The notes: generated by a model from the sequence alone, not told the origin. Numbered from the stretch's first letter, positions 52,798 to 62,549 are shown. The stretch is DNA of 64,000 bases from an uncultured Ruminococcus sp. (GCA_910576995.1 CAJTLC010000015.1:3469-67468); one strand, 5' to 3'. Program-made: numbers and translations.

Positions 52798-54045
52798 ATG
52801 AATTACGTATTACAATTAGGCGTTAATGCAAAGGCTGCCGAAGCCGCTATAGCAGGCGCGTCTACGAATTTAAAAAATATGGCTCTCGACGCCGTCGCAA
52901 AGGCTCTTATAGAAAACTCCGATCTGATAATCGAGGAAAATTCCAAAGATCTGAAACTTGCCGACGAAAACGGTATGTCAAAGGCAATGCAGGATCGCCT
53001 GAAACTTGATGAAAACCGAATCTCCGGAATGGTTAAGAGCATTAACGAACTAATAGCTCTTACCGATCCTGTTGGTCAGGTTACTGACGGATTCGTTCGT
53101 CCGAACGGTCTCCGCATTACAAAGACACGCGTTCCTCTGGGCGTTATCGGTATTATTTTTGAATCGCGCCCCAATGTTACCGTCGACGCTGCCGCGCTCT
53201 GTCTGAAAGCAGGCAATGCAGTTATTCTCAAGGGCGGTAAGGAAGCGATAAATTCAAATATTTGTCTCGGCAAAATTATGCGTCAAGCTCTGAAATCCGT
53301 CGGTCTGCCTGCCGATATCATTCAGGTTGTCGAAAATACTTCCCGTGAAACAACAAACGAACTTATGAAACTGAACGGTTATATCGACGTTCTTATACCC
53401 CGCGGCAGCGCGCGCCTTATTCAAGCCGTTGTTAATACCGCAACCGTTCCCGTCATTGAAACCGGCGCAGGAAACTGCCATGTTTATGTGGATTCTTCCG
53501 CAGATATCGAAATGGCTGCAAACATTACAGACAACGCCAAAACCCAGCGTCCTTCTGTTTGCAACGCGATTGAAAGCCTGCTCGTTCATAAAGACGCTGC
53601 TGAAAAATTTCTCCCCGTCATCGCCGATCGTTTCAAGACTCACAATGTGAAGATCTACGGCTGTGACAAAACTATTGAGATTCTTGGCGATTCCGTTGAA
53701 AAGGCTTCTGAAACCGAATACGCGACGGAATTCAACGACTATGTTATCGCCGTGAAAGTTGTCGATTCGATCGACGAAGCTATCGCACATATTAGAAAAT
53801 ACAGCACGCGGCATTCCGAATGCATAGTTACGAAATCCCTTGACGCTGCGCGGAAATTTCAGAAAGAAGTTGACGCGGCAGCTGTTTATGTAAACGCTTC
53901 AACACGTTTTACAGACGGAGGAGAATTTGGATTAGGCGCGGAGATCGGAATTTCTACTCAAAAACTCCACGCAAGAGGACCTATGGGACTTATGGAACTG
54001 ACAACCGTAAAATATTTGATCGACGGAAACGGTCAAATCAGATAA
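52798..54045 (+). CDS. proA: gamma-glutamyl phosphate reductase
   Basis: 415 residues, an aldehyde-dehydrogenase-fold enzyme for the second step of proline synthesis. VPLGVIGIIFESRPNVTVDAAALCLKAGNAVILKGGKEA, the catalytic Cys in RPSVCNAIESLLVH, STRFTDGGEFGLGAEIGISTQK and ARGPMGLMELTTVKY are family hallmarks. GAGGTGAAAC precedes ATG 52798. It follows proB by 18 nt. Confidence 0.96.
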   Translation: MNYVLQLGVNAKAAEAAIAGASTNLKNMALDAVAKALIENSDLIIEENSKDLKLADENGMSKAMQDRLKLDENRISGMVKSINELIALTDPVGQVTDGFVRPNGLRITKTRVPLGVIGIIFESRPNVTVDAAALCLKAGNAVILKGGKEAINSNICLGKIMRQALKSVGLPADIIQVVENTSRETTNELMKLNGYIDVLIPRGSARLIQAVVNTATVPVIETGAGNCHVYVDSSADIEMAANITDNAKTQRPSVCNAIESLLVHKDAAEKFLPVIADRFKTHNVKIYGCDKTIEILGDSVEKASETEYATEFNDYVIAVKVVDSIDEAIAHIRKYSTRHSECIVTKSLDAARKFQKEVDAAAVYVNASTRFTDGGEFGLGAEIGISTQKLHARGPMGLMELTTVKYLIDGNGQIR

Positions 54046-54066
54046 CTTTATATAAAGGAGGTCTTT

Positions 54067-55776
54067 ATGGCTATCAGAAAAGATCTTGATGATATGCTCA
54101 ATAATCTGACGAACGCCAAGCGTTCCGACGAATCCCGTAAAACTACTTCCGAGCCATCCAAGAAAGTTTACAACAGCAAAATTGATAATATGTCGGTGGA
54201 TGATTTGCTCAATTCCCTGACTGCGGAAAAATCAGCCGAAGAACCTAAAACGAATCGCAGGAAAAAGATTGTAATTTCAGGCGAACTTCCCGATTATGAA
54301 GCTTTACGTGCGCAGGAAAAGGCCGCCGAAGAAGCTGAGAGGAAGCGCATTGAAGCTGAAAAAAAGGCTGCCGAAGAAGCTGAGCAGAAACGAATTGAAG
54401 CTGAAAAAAGGGCTGCCGAAGAAGCTGAGCGGAAGCGCATTGAAGCTGAAAAAAAGGCTGCCGAAGAAGCTGAGCAGAAACGAATTGAAGCTGAAAAAAG
54501 GGCTGCCGAAGAAGCTGAGCGGAAGCGCATTGAAGCTGAAAAAAAGGCTGCCGAAGAAGCTGAGCAGAAACGAATTGAAGCTGAAAAAAGGGCTGCCGAA
54601 GAAGCTGAGCGGAAGCGCATTGAAGCTGAAAAAAAGGCTGCCGAAGAAGCTGAGCAGAAACGAATTGAAGCTGAAAAAAGGGCTGCCGAAGAAGCTGAGC
54701 GGAAGCGCATTGAAGCTGAAAAAAGGGCTGCCGAAGAAGCTGAGAGAAGGATCGAATTAAGTAACGCAGCAGATGAAGTTGAAGCTTCCGAAGAAATTTT
54801 TGACAATTCTGTCATCAAGGCAATCAAGCAGGATTCTGAAAATTCCAAATCTGAACCCATAGAATCCGATTTCGCCGAAGAAACCGCTGAAAAATTTGAA
54901 GAAGATTCCGACGAGGAGAAAAAGCCCAAGAAATCAGATAAAAAATCCAGAAGGAAGAAAAAAACTTCAAAATCCGAATCTGATGACGATATTGTTGAAG
55001 AGTCTGAATTTCAGAAAAATAACAGTGGCAAACTCACTTCGGCTCTTGAAAAGATTCTCGATGAAGATCCTGAAGAGATCATTAATCACCGCAGTGAAAA
55101 AACTGAATCCGACGATGAAAAGCATAAAAGCGGCAGATTGAAAAAAAGCTTCTACGCAGTATTCGGCGTGATTTTTGCAGCTTTGGCGTGTGTCGGACTT
55201 GTAACCGTGATAGCCAAGGGTATCGATATGTTCGGCAGCTACACTTCGGGCGATTCAAAAAAAGAGGGCTTCGAAAATGTTATATATCCTGCTGTAGTTA
55301 TGGATATCGAGTCTTTCGCCGATCCTACCGAGCTGCCTTCCGATCAGGTCATTACAGCCGCTATCTGGTCAATGATCATGACCGACGGCGTTCTCGATAA
55401 TTATGAAATGACCTTCGATGTAGTCAAAATTCCAGCTATAGATGTAGAATCATACGCTGTTAAGCTGTTTGGCGACGATCTTCCTCCGCTTACTCATGCG
55501 ACTGTCGGTCCTGCGGATAATCGTTTCTACTACAATGAAGAATCCAAATCCTACAACGTCCCTGTAGAGCCGATCACCTTTACATATTCACCTGAGATCA
55601 AGTCTGCAACTAAAAGCGGCAGTGATTACACTGTGACTGTCGATTACATTGACGAACGCCCTGAATGGCTGCCAAAAGTTTCCTCCAAATCAGTGGAATT
55701 CAAGCTGACCGAGACGAATGGCAGTTATCAGATCAAGGGAATGCGAATCATCTCCGCAACCACTAATTCTATTTAA
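54067..55776 (+). CDS. membrane protein with tandem AEEAExKRIEAEK coiled-coil repeats
   Basis: 569 residues. The charged N-terminus (1-75) is followed by an alpha-helical repeat region (about 80-235) of 15-residue units AEEAE(R/Q)KRIEAEK(K/R)A arranged in 30-residue pairs. An acidic/Lys-rich stretch follows (about 240-355), then one membrane helix (about 362-384) and an extracytoplasmic domain (about 400-569) resembling NTF2/lipoprotein-like beta folds (YNVPVEPITFTYSPEIKSA). AGGAGG lies before the ATG, 21 nt after proA. The rigid helix could act as an intracellular spacer or docking rod. Function unknown. Confidence 0.85.
   Translation: MAIRKDLDDMLNNLTNAKRSDESRKTTSEPSKKVYNSKIDNMSVDDLLNSLTAEKSAEEPKTNRRKKIVISGELPDYEALRAQEKAAEEAERKRIEAEKKAAEEAEQKRIEAEKRAAEEAERKRIEAEKKAAEEAEQKRIEAEKRAAEEAERKRIEAEKKAAEEAEQKRIEAEKRAAEEAERKRIEAEKKAAEEAEQKRIEAEKRAAEEAERKRIEAEKRAAEEAERRIELSNAADEVEASEEIFDNSVIKAIKQDSENSKSEPIESDFAEETAEKFEEDSDEEKKPKKSDKKSRRKKKTSKSESDDDIVEESEFQKNNSGKLTSALEKILDEDPEEIINHRSEKTESDDEKHKSGRLKKSFYAVFGVIFAALACVGLVTVIAKGIDMFGSYTSGDSKKEGFENVIYPAVVMDIESFADPTELPSDQVITAAIWSMIMTDGVLDNYEMTFDVVKIPAIDVESYAVKLFGDDLPPLTHATVGPADNRFYYNEESKSYNVPVEPITFTYSPEIKSATKSGSDYTVTVDYIDERPEWLPKVSSKSVEFKLTETNGSYQIKGMRIISATTNSI
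54325..54750 (+). repeat. 90-bp tandem repeat inside the coiled-coil gene
   Basis: About 4.5 nearly identical copies of a 90-bp unit, each made of two 45-bp halves that differ at fixed positions (GAGCGGAAGCGCATTGAAG against GAGCAGAAACGAATTGAAG). Copies such as 54361-54450 and 54541-54630 appear identical, so the array expanded recently and probably varies between strains. Confidence 0.95.
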
Positions 55777-55851
55777 AAGTTGACAATGCGTGCATCTTTT
55801 TGACAGATTTTTACAAAAGGATGCGCGCATTTTCCGTTTTACAGGTATTTT

Positions 55852-55870
55852 AGAGCCTGTTCAGTATCTT
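55852..55870. repeat. solitary terminus of the hairpin family
   Basis: AGAGCCTGTTCAGTATCTTA matches the first 18 nt of E7, with no second arm nearby. It lies about 60 nt upstream of the tRNA promoter. Confidence 0.6.
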
Positions 55871-55930
55871 AGATTCTTCGTACACTCAATATTCTAATCC
55901 AAAAATTTTTTGAATTTTTTTAAAAAAGGC

Positions 55931-55959
55931 TTGACAAATGAAAAATAATGTGGTATAAT
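55931..55959 (+). promoter_or_regulatory. sigma-A promoter of tRNA-Leu
   Basis: TTGACA (55931-55936) and TATAAT (55954-55959), exact hexamers with a 17-nt spacer, 26 nt before the tRNA. Confidence 0.92.
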
Positions 55960-55985
55960 ATTAAAGCAGTCAGGAAATGACTAAT

Positions 55986-56070
55986 GCGAGTGTGCTGGAA
56001 TAGGCAGACAGGCACGTTTGAGGGGCGTGTGTCGAAGGACGTATGGGTTCAAGTCCCATTACTCGCACCA
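55986..56070 (+). tRNA. tRNA-Leu (anticodon GAG)
   Basis: 85 nt including an encoded CCA. Acceptor GCGAGTG pairs with TACTCGC. The anticodon loop TTGAGGG is closed by CACGT/GCGTG. There is a long variable arm (TGTCGAAGGACGTA), as required for Leu, and the T arm carries GGTTCAAGTCC. Reads CUC/CUU codons. Confidence 0.96.
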
Positions 56071-56101
56071 TCTCCTTACCTTAGGGTAAGGAGATTTTTT
56101 T
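56071..56101 (+). terminator. terminator of tRNA-Leu
   Basis: ATCTCCTTACC pairs with GGTAAGGAGAT around TTAG, followed by TTTTTTT. Confidence 0.93.
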
Positions 56102-56129
56102 GTGCTATTTTACAATTCTAAAACAACAA

Positions 56130-56160
56130 CAAAAAGCTGCCGAATTGCTCGGCAGCTTTT
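56130..56160 (-). terminator. terminator of the GH48 gene
   Basis: AAAAGCTGCCGA pairs with TCGGCAGCTTTT. On the minus strand it is followed by TGTTGTTGTTTT. Confidence 0.85.
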
Positions 56161-56184
56161 CTATGCGATATATTAATTTTTAAA

Positions 56185-58716
56185 TTATTCCGTTACAGGG
56201 AAATCGCTCTGCTTGTAGATACCTGCATCCATCTTCTGGATTGCGAGAGCGTCAAGAGCAGTTACGCCGTCGCCATTGTTAGCGCAGTCAGCGTTCTTCA
56301 TACCCTTATCGGTAAGCTTGTATTCGTCCTTATTTGTGAGGTACTGGAGGATGAGAGTAGCGTCAGCGATCTCAACCTTGCCGTCAACGTTTGCGTCGCC
56401 CCAGAGGATATTGTCATCAGAAGGATCTTCATCAGGATCATAACCGTCGGGAAGAGGCTTAACATCAGGATAGAGAAGAGCCATAGTACCTGTAGTCATA
56501 AGAGCGTCGCCCATATGCCAGAATCTGTGGAGCTTGTATGTGTAATCATGCGTTTCACCGGTTTTATCGTAAACAGCCTTAGCTTCCTGATACATAGGAT
56601 CATCAGCGTAGGACTGACGAATGTCGCTGAATGTAACGCCGGGCTTAAGAGGTGAACCGTCAGGCATTGTACCGTTGTAGTAATCCGGAATGAAAACTTC
56701 CTGAGTGAATATTCTCTTAAGATTGTCGTTATGATCTTCATAAGCGATACCGATATCGTCACGACCAGCATTCCACTGAGCGCTCATGAGTCTGTTAGCG
56801 AGGAAGAGAGCCTTTTCGCCGCGCTCTGTACCCTTCGGATTCTGAGAAGCGGAAGCGTCTACCTTATTAGCAGCAGCGTAGAAGATAAGAGTATTACAGA
56901 GTGAAGATACACATCCGATATCTCCCTGTCCGTAGCCTGTAATCTTGCAGGTAAGACCGCTGTTAGCGTTCTCATCATATGTGCCGTTCCATGAAGCAGG
57001 CGAACCGCTCCAGTCAAGGCTTGAAGGAATAGCGTAAGCCATTTCCGTACCGTCTTCAGCAACATAGTTGAACTTTGTATTCTCAAGGAACCAGTCGATC
57101 CATCTGCTGAGAAGATTCTCGAGAGCGTCTTCAAGAGAAAGACCGCCGTAAAGCTGACCCTCGGACTTATCGCCCTTAGTCTTTACATAGTAGTAAAGTT
57201 CAGCAAGACGCTGTGTAGACCATACCTGGTTACCGATCCAGTGGTTTGAACCCGGGTCTGCGTATACAGGATGCTCAACGTAAGCCATATCATAGAATGT
57301 GGAGTTAACATCGTTAGTGATATCGCCGCCTGTTCTCGATTCGTTCTCGTACTTACCGTTAGGAGAGTTTGTGCATCCGCCTGCGAACGGACCGTTAGCA
57401 GACTGGAGCCAGAGATACATTTCGATCTGTCTCTGGAGAGACTTAACATAGTCCTGAGTAGCGTTCTTGGACTTCATACCGCTGTTGATATGTTCATCAT
57501 ATGCAAGAGCGTAAGCAGCAAGAGGATTCTGATAGAACTGATGCGAGTGCGAGCAGCCGATCTGCCAAGCCCACTGATACTCGCCCCATGAAGCGTCAAG
57601 CTGTCCGCCCCATGATGTATACCAAGCCATGAGGAAGTGCTGTGAATCAAGACCTGAAGAGGGAGTAGCGATACCCTGACCGTTCTTCCAGCATCCGATA
57701 GCCTTGTAGTACTTATCGAACATATCGTTACGGCACTGGTCGCCCATCTTACCTGCGAGACCGGAAACTTCTCCGCAGTCAAGACCGAACTGGTTAGCAA
57801 AGTAAACAGCCTGAATAGCACGATCTTCGGCGTCGGGAGCGTTTGTGAAAGCATACTGCTTCGGAACTTTATCCTTACCGTTGAAGATAGCCTTGATACC
57901 GTTCTGGTCATCGCCGCTGCCTTCCATACCGTATTTCAGCTCTTCAAGACAAGGCTGAGGAACAGTTTCAAAACATGATTCCTGCTCGCCGCGCTGGAAT
58001 GTATTGATAAATGTAAGCTTTGTGCTGTCAGCATTGTAAGAACCGCCATCTCTTGAACCGCCGAAACCATACCAGTCGTCAACGTCGGCAAGCCAGTGCA
58101 TGAGGTAGTAACCGTTGTCACTGCCGTAAGCGGACTTCATGTCGTTATAGATCGGGTTGATAGCGTCAACGCCGTTCTGCTCTGTGGGATATTCGCTGGG
58201 ATCAGCGCCCTCTTCAGCAGTATCAGCCTTAAGTTTGTCCTGCTTCCAGATCGTATCATACTTAACTTTGCCTGCGCCGTAAGCGTTCTTTGACCAGCCG
58301 GGGATAAGAGCTTCCATAGTCTTCCAGCCCTTCTGGAAATCGCCTGTAGAGCCGTCGATAACGCCATTCTGAACGAGAACGTCGTGCATAGCAGTTACCC
58401 ATGAAATATAGGACATAGCCTCGGAAGTAGTCTCATGACCGTAGTCAGGAGCTTCTACGCAAAGAGTTTCAACTGAGTGGTAAGGTACGCCGAAAGTTCC
58501 GGAACCATTGTTTTTCTTTGAAAGATAGCCGTTTTCCTGACCGTTAGTAATAACGTCGTCGTAAAGTGATTCGAACATCTTGGCATATGACTCGTTAGCG
58601 CCGCCTTCTGTTGCCTGCGGTGTTGCAGCAGATGCAAATGAAGGAACGATAGCTGTAGCTGACATAGCAGCAGCGAGAACGCCGGCAGCCAATGCCTTAT
58701 TCTTCTTGCTTATCAT
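56185..58716 (-). CDS. GH48 cellulosomal cellulase with C-terminal dockerin
   Basis: 843 residues. A signal peptide (1-31) is followed by a GH48 catalytic module (about 40-755): APDYGHETTSEAMSY with the catalytic acid region (about 89-103), WYTSWGGQLDASWGEYQWAWQIG, IGCSHSHQFYQNPLAAYAL, GSNHWIGNQVWSTQRLAELYYY and FWHMGDALMTTGTMALLYPD. A short acidic linker leads to a type I dockerin (771-843; DANVDGKVEIAD, DCANNGDGVTALD). GH48 enzymes are processive cellobiohydrolases acting from the reducing end and are usually the most abundant cellulosome enzyme. ATG 58716 was chosen for GAGAGGGG 8 nt upstream. A consensus promoter lies about 150 nt upstream. Confidence 0.97.
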   Translation of the reverse strand: MISKKNKALAAGVLAAAMSATAIVPSFASAATPQATEGGANESYAKMFESLYDDVITNGQENGYLSKKNNGSGTFGVPYHSVETLCVEAPDYGHETTSEAMSYISWVTAMHDVLVQNGVIDGSTGDFQKGWKTMEALIPGWSKNAYGAGKVKYDTIWKQDKLKADTAEEGADPSEYPTEQNGVDAINPIYNDMKSAYGSDNGYYLMHWLADVDDWYGFGGSRDGGSYNADSTKLTFINTFQRGEQESCFETVPQPCLEELKYGMEGSGDDQNGIKAIFNGKDKVPKQYAFTNAPDAEDRAIQAVYFANQFGLDCGEVSGLAGKMGDQCRNDMFDKYYKAIGCWKNGQGIATPSSGLDSQHFLMAWYTSWGGQLDASWGEYQWAWQIGCSHSHQFYQNPLAAYALAYDEHINSGMKSKNATQDYVKSLQRQIEMYLWLQSANGPFAGGCTNSPNGKYENESRTGGDITNDVNSTFYDMAYVEHPVYADPGSNHWIGNQVWSTQRLAELYYYVKTKGDKSEGQLYGGLSLEDALENLLSRWIDWFLENTKFNYVAEDGTEMAYAIPSSLDWSGSPASWNGTYDENANSGLTCKITGYGQGDIGCVSSLCNTLIFYAAANKVDASASQNPKGTERGEKALFLANRLMSAQWNAGRDDIGIAYEDHNDNLKRIFTQEVFIPDYYNGTMPDGSPLKPGVTFSDIRQSYADDPMYQEAKAVYDKTGETHDYTYKLHRFWHMGDALMTTGTMALLYPDVKPLPDGYDPDEDPSDDNILWGDANVDGKVEIADATLILQYLTNKDEYKLTDKGMKNADCANNGDGVTALDALAIQKMDAGIYKQSDFPVTE

Positions 58717-58864
58717 TTTTTTAACCCCTCTCAATAAATATAATTTGGTTTTAAAAATGGTTTACCTGCCCTGACACGGGGGCAGAACGTATACGAAAAT
58801 ACTTCGTATGCTGCGTGTTGATTTACGGAAACTACACGCAATTTTCAAACTATTTTCTTAATTT

Positions 58865-58893
58865 ATTATAGAATAAATTTCAGCCGATGTCAA
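58865..58893 (-). promoter_or_regulatory. sigma-A promoter of the GH48 gene
   Basis: TTGACA (58893-58888) and TATAAT (58870-58865) on the minus strand, 17-nt spacer. The leader is about 140 nt, with a small stem CGTATAC..TTCGTATG near 58790-58811. Confidence 0.87.
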
Positions 58894-59283
58894 CACCTTG
58901 CATTGTTTTACATAATACATTCAATAATTTTTGGTGCAATGCACAATTGCACATTTTTTTTTTGTATAATTTGTCTATGCGGTCTGATACGAAAAAATGA
59001 AGTTTATTGCCCGTATGTTAAAAAAGATTATGTTTTTACCTAATGTTCAAGATTCATCACTCCTACAATATTCTTTCACATAATTTACACACTAAACCGT
59101 TATTATTTTATTGTATTTTGCACATATAAACCTTTATGTTTAACAATTTGTTCTTATTTTGTTAATCTTATATTTATATTTATCTGTCATAATGTTAAAG
59201 TATGTAAACAGCGGCGAATATATACTATTATAATAGAACATCTCCTTCATGAGTATGTTCATAATTAAAGAAAGGAGAAGCTC
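58894..59283. other. AT-rich divergent intergenic region
   Basis: About 390 bp with no gene between the GH48 promoter and the ABC operon. A TATAAT at about 59229 may belong to the ABC operon promoter, but no good -35 is spaced to it. No hairpin element is seen. Confidence 0.5.
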
Positions 59284-60309
59284 ATGATTACTATTGAAAA
59301 TCTAACAAAGTATTACGGCCAGAACCGAGCTGTAAACAACATAAGCTTTACAATAAACGATAATGAGATTCTTGGCTTTTTGGGTCCAAACGGCGCCGGA
59401 AAGTCAACCACAATGAACATGATCGCAGGCTATCTTCCGATGTCCAACGGAAAAGTCAGCATCTACGGCTGCGATATCGCCTCCGAATCCGTAAAGGCGA
59501 AGAAAAATATCGGTTATCTTCCCGAAATTCCTCCCGTTTACCCCGATATGCGCGTTAAGGAATACCTTTCCTTCTGCGCGGGATTAAAGCGAATCCCCAT
59601 GGCGAAAAAGAGTTCGGAAATAAAGCGCGTCATGGAACTTCTGAAAATTACAGACGTTAAGGAAAAGCTGATAAAGAATCTCTCAAAAGGCTATAAACAG
59701 CGCGTCGGATTTGCGCAGGCTCTTCTCGGCAACCCGAAATTTCTTATCCTCGACGAACCTACCGTAGGTCTCGACCCCAATCAGGTTGTTGAGGTAAGAC
59801 AGATAATCAAGGATCTGAAAAAGGAACATTCCGTAATTTTCAGTTCCCACATCCTCTCCGAAGTCAGCGCCGTATGCGACCGCGTCGTTATTATCAACAA
59901 GGGCGATATCAAGGCGGTCGACACTATAGAAAATCTCGAAAAATCGCTGGGCGGCGATCTCTTCCTCAATGTAAAGATCAAGGGAAGCAGGGCTGCGGCC
60001 TCAAATATCATCGAACTTGCAAAAGGCGTCAAGGAAATCGAAAAGATCGACGCCGAGGGCAACGATTTCTTCAATTTCAGAGTGAAGCTTGACGGCGACG
60101 GCGGCGACGCTAAAAATGAGATCATGACTGAAATGATCAGGCATAATATACAGATTTCCGAAATCTACACGGAAAAGCCCGATCTGGAATCGGTATTCAT
60201 GGAACTTATAAATAAAAAGTCAAAAAAATCAGGTCTTGAAGAGCTTTTCGATGAGATAAACGCGGAATCAGAGGATGCCGACGTCTCGGAAAAGGAGGAC
60301 GAAGAATAA
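59284..60309 (+). CDS. ABC transporter ATP-binding protein (GldA/CcmA type)
   Basis: 341 residues. Walker A GPNGAGKST (about 37-45), Q-loop near NIGYLPEIPPVYP, signature LSKGYKQRVG, Walker B FLILDEPTVGLDPNQ, and switch His in SSHILSEV. A C-terminal extension (about 225-341) is rich in acidic residues. Resembles the ATPase of gliding-motility-type (Gld) and multidrug ABC-2 systems. AAAGGAGAAG precedes the ATG. Its stop overlaps the permease start, and two auxiliary proteins follow, a complete Gld-type set. Confidence 0.93.
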   Translation: MITIENLTKYYGQNRAVNNISFTINDNEILGFLGPNGAGKSTTMNMIAGYLPMSNGKVSIYGCDIASESVKAKKNIGYLPEIPPVYPDMRVKEYLSFCAGLKRIPMAKKSSEIKRVMELLKITDVKEKLIKNLSKGYKQRVGFAQALLGNPKFLILDEPTVGLDPNQVVEVRQIIKDLKKEHSVIFSSHILSEVSAVCDRVVIINKGDIKAVDTIENLEKSLGGDLFLNVKIKGSRAAASNIIELAKGVKEIEKIDAEGNDFFNFRVKLDGDGGDAKNEIMTEMIRHNIQISEIYTEKPDLESVFMELINKKSKKSGLEELFDEINAESEDADVSEKEDEE

Positions 60310-61040
60310 TGTTTTCGATTTACAAAAAGGATGTGCAGTCCTTCTTCTATACGCCGTTCGCCTATGTTATGACGGCGCTGTTCACGTTTCTGATCACGCA
60401 GATGTTCAATAATCTGCTGGGCAATCTTCCGTCTGCGGTACTTAGATTTACATTTCCTGAAATTTTCTACAACCTGATCTTCTACTTTATTTTCCTTATC
60501 CCCATACTTACTATGCGTACATTCGCCGACGAACGCAAATTCGGAACGGAAGTGCTGCTCATGACGTCGCCTGTAAGCGTTGTCAAGATCATTCTCGGAA
60601 AATATCTTGCAAATCTTACGGCATTCCTCTTTATGATAGTAAGTTCGCTGATATTCCCGATATATGCCTCCATAAAAGGCGAAGTCGTTATCGGGCCTCT
60701 TATCTGCGCTTATATCGGATTTTTCTGCTGGGGCGCAATGTTTATTGCATTCGGTCAGCTTGTTTCGTCGTTCACGGAAAATTCTATCATCGCCGCTGTA
60801 ATCGGCGAAATTTTCATGTTTATCCTTCTTTTTATCGACGATTTTTCACAGACGGACTTTATCGCGCAGTACCCCGCTGTCCAGAGTACGCTGTACGCGT
60901 TTGCCGCGCAGCCGAGATTCGCATTTTTCTCGCAGGGCTTCATGAGACTTTCCGATCTCGTATTCTTTGCGTCGGCTATCATCGTCTGCCTTGCATGGAA
61001 TTACATTGTTATCGAAAAAAGACGCTGGAAGAGAGGTTGA
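60309..61040 (+). CDS. ABC-2 type permease (GldF-like)
   Basis: 243 residues, six hydrophobic helices. It starts MFSIYKKDVQSFFYTPFAYVMTALF and has the periplasmic-side motif RTFADERKFGTEVLLMTSPVS with KIILGKYLANL, typical of the GldF/NosY permease family. It overlaps the ATPase gene by 1 nt and is followed after 6 nt by the GldG-like gene. Confidence 0.92.
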   Translation: MFSIYKKDVQSFFYTPFAYVMTALFTFLITQMFNNLLGNLPSAVLRFTFPEIFYNLIFYFIFLIPILTMRTFADERKFGTEVLLMTSPVSVVKIILGKYLANLTAFLFMIVSSLIFPIYASIKGEVVIGPLICAYIGFFCWGAMFIAFGQLVSSFTENSIIAAVIGEIFMFILLFIDDFSQTDFIAQYPAVQSTLYAFAAQPRFAFFSQGFMRLSDLVFFASAIIVCLAWNYIVIEKRRWKRG

Positions 61041-61046
61041 TCGTCA

Positions 61047-62549
61047 ATGAAGAAGAAAAAATTTAATCTTTCGGGCGCATTCGCATTTATACTTGCCGTT
61101 CTTATCCTGCTGATATTTGTTCCAATAAACATGATATTCAGCTACTATGACAAAATATTCGACATGACCCCTACGGGCAGATATACCATAGACCCAGTAA
61201 CCGTCGAAATTCTTGACAAAAATGCCGATAAGGACGTTGAAATTTACTTTCTGTCGCAGCTTGTGGATCTCCAAAATGTTCCGCGTTATCTGCCGCTTTA
61301 TCACACTCTTACGGAACTTGACAAACGCGATAATGTTACGCTTACCTGTTTCGATCCCAATGCCGATACTGAACTTATGAATTCTCTTAATCCCGACGGC
61401 AGATTCGACGTTGGTCTTGCGGATATATTTGTAAAAAGCGGCGATAATGTGCGCCATATTCCATTCGGTCACCTTTTTCAGCAGGATTCCAACAACATTA
61501 TCGAATACTGCGGCGAAAACCTTATCGCAGGCGCTATTCACGTATGCACTACCGGGGAACTTCCCGTTATTTACTTCCTTGAGGGTTACGGCGAAAATAC
61601 TTTGGAAAATTCATACAGAGATTATGCGGATTATGTCAAGGGAAACAACTACGAAGTTGAATCTCTCGACCTGTCTACAGTAGATTCCGTTCCGAAAGAT
61701 ACCGCTATCATTTATCTTGCCGCCCCGCAGCAGGACATTTCAATGGACGACCGTCAGAAACTAAGCGAATATATCGACAACGGCGGCGCGATTTCAATGC
61801 TCCTCCCTCCATGCGAAACCGAGGGCAGATTTGAGAATATCGAATATCTGCTCGCAAAATTCGAACTTGCAATGGATTACAATATTGTAAAGGAAACGAA
61901 TGAGGATTATATGCATAAAAATCCCAATGTTGAGGACGACGGAACTAAATACGACGGAAATTACTTTATAGTCTCTTACCCCTACCCTGCCGAGGACGCA
62001 ACGGAAGATCTGACTACCGATCTTAACAATCAGATTCTCAAAGGCACTTTAACTGCGGGTCTCTCTCATGCGAGAAGCTTCTATGAGCTGTCTTCTTCCA
62101 GCGAAATGATCGAGAAAAATACGATAATCGAGAATCTGCCTCTCAATGAAGAAGCAACCGATTTCTCTACTGAAAGCATTCCTATGGGCGGCGACGATAT
62201 TACGGCTGCCGAAGCCAAAGAAAAGACTAAGTCTCCCCTCGCTCTCGGATACTATTCATACAACAAGCAGACCGGCGCAAAACTTATCGCTATCGGCGCG
62301 GACGATTTCCTCGACAACAGCAGAACTACGGAAAAGCTTTCCGGTTCGCGTATGCTCGCCACATTCTCCAATACATGGCTTTATGATACCGATACGGATA
62401 TGGGTATCGCAAAAAAATCCAACACCTACGACACTATGATCTTCGAGGACGGAAACGAAGCTTCGAAAGCTATAAGATTATTCTTCATAATCCCTGCCGC
62501 ATTCGCCCTCGCAGGCGTTGCCGTATGGTTGAAAAGGAGATATGCTTAA
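61047..62549 (+). CDS. GldG-like ABC transport auxiliary protein
   Basis: 500 residues. N-terminal helix (about 7-30), a large extracytoplasmic part (about 35-470) with DMTPTGRYTIDPVTVEILDKNADKDVEIYFLSQ and LPVIYFLEGYGENTLENSY, typical of the GldG/IFT52-like family, and a C-terminal helix (about 474-493). AGAGAGG lies before the ATG. The last base of its stop is the first base of the next start (TAATG). Confidence 0.88.
   Translation: MKKKKFNLSGAFAFILAVLILLIFVPINMIFSYYDKIFDMTPTGRYTIDPVTVEILDKNADKDVEIYFLSQLVDLQNVPRYLPLYHTLTELDKRDNVTLTCFDPNADTELMNSLNPDGRFDVGLADIFVKSGDNVRHIPFGHLFQQDSNNIIEYCGENLIAGAIHVCTTGELPVIYFLEGYGENTLENSYRDYADYVKGNNYEVESLDLSTVDSVPKDTAIIYLAAPQQDISMDDRQKLSEYIDNGGAISMLLPPCETEGRFENIEYLLAKFELAMDYNIVKETNEDYMHKNPNVEDDGTKYDGNYFIVSYPYPAEDATEDLTTDLNNQILKGTLTAGLSHARSFYELSSSSEMIEKNTIIENLPLNEEATDFSTESIPMGGDDITAAEAKEKTKSPLALGYYSYNKQTGAKLIAIGADDFLDNSRTTEKLSGSRMLATFSNTWLYDTDTDMGIAKKSNTYDTMIFEDGNEASKAIRLFFIIPAAFALAGVAVWLKRRYA

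Noticed and set aside
54294..54929. Ser/Ala/Phe-rich minus-strand frame and Lys/Leu-rich plus-strand frame in the 90-bp repeat
   Set aside because: Periodic out-of-frame translations of the tandem repeat.
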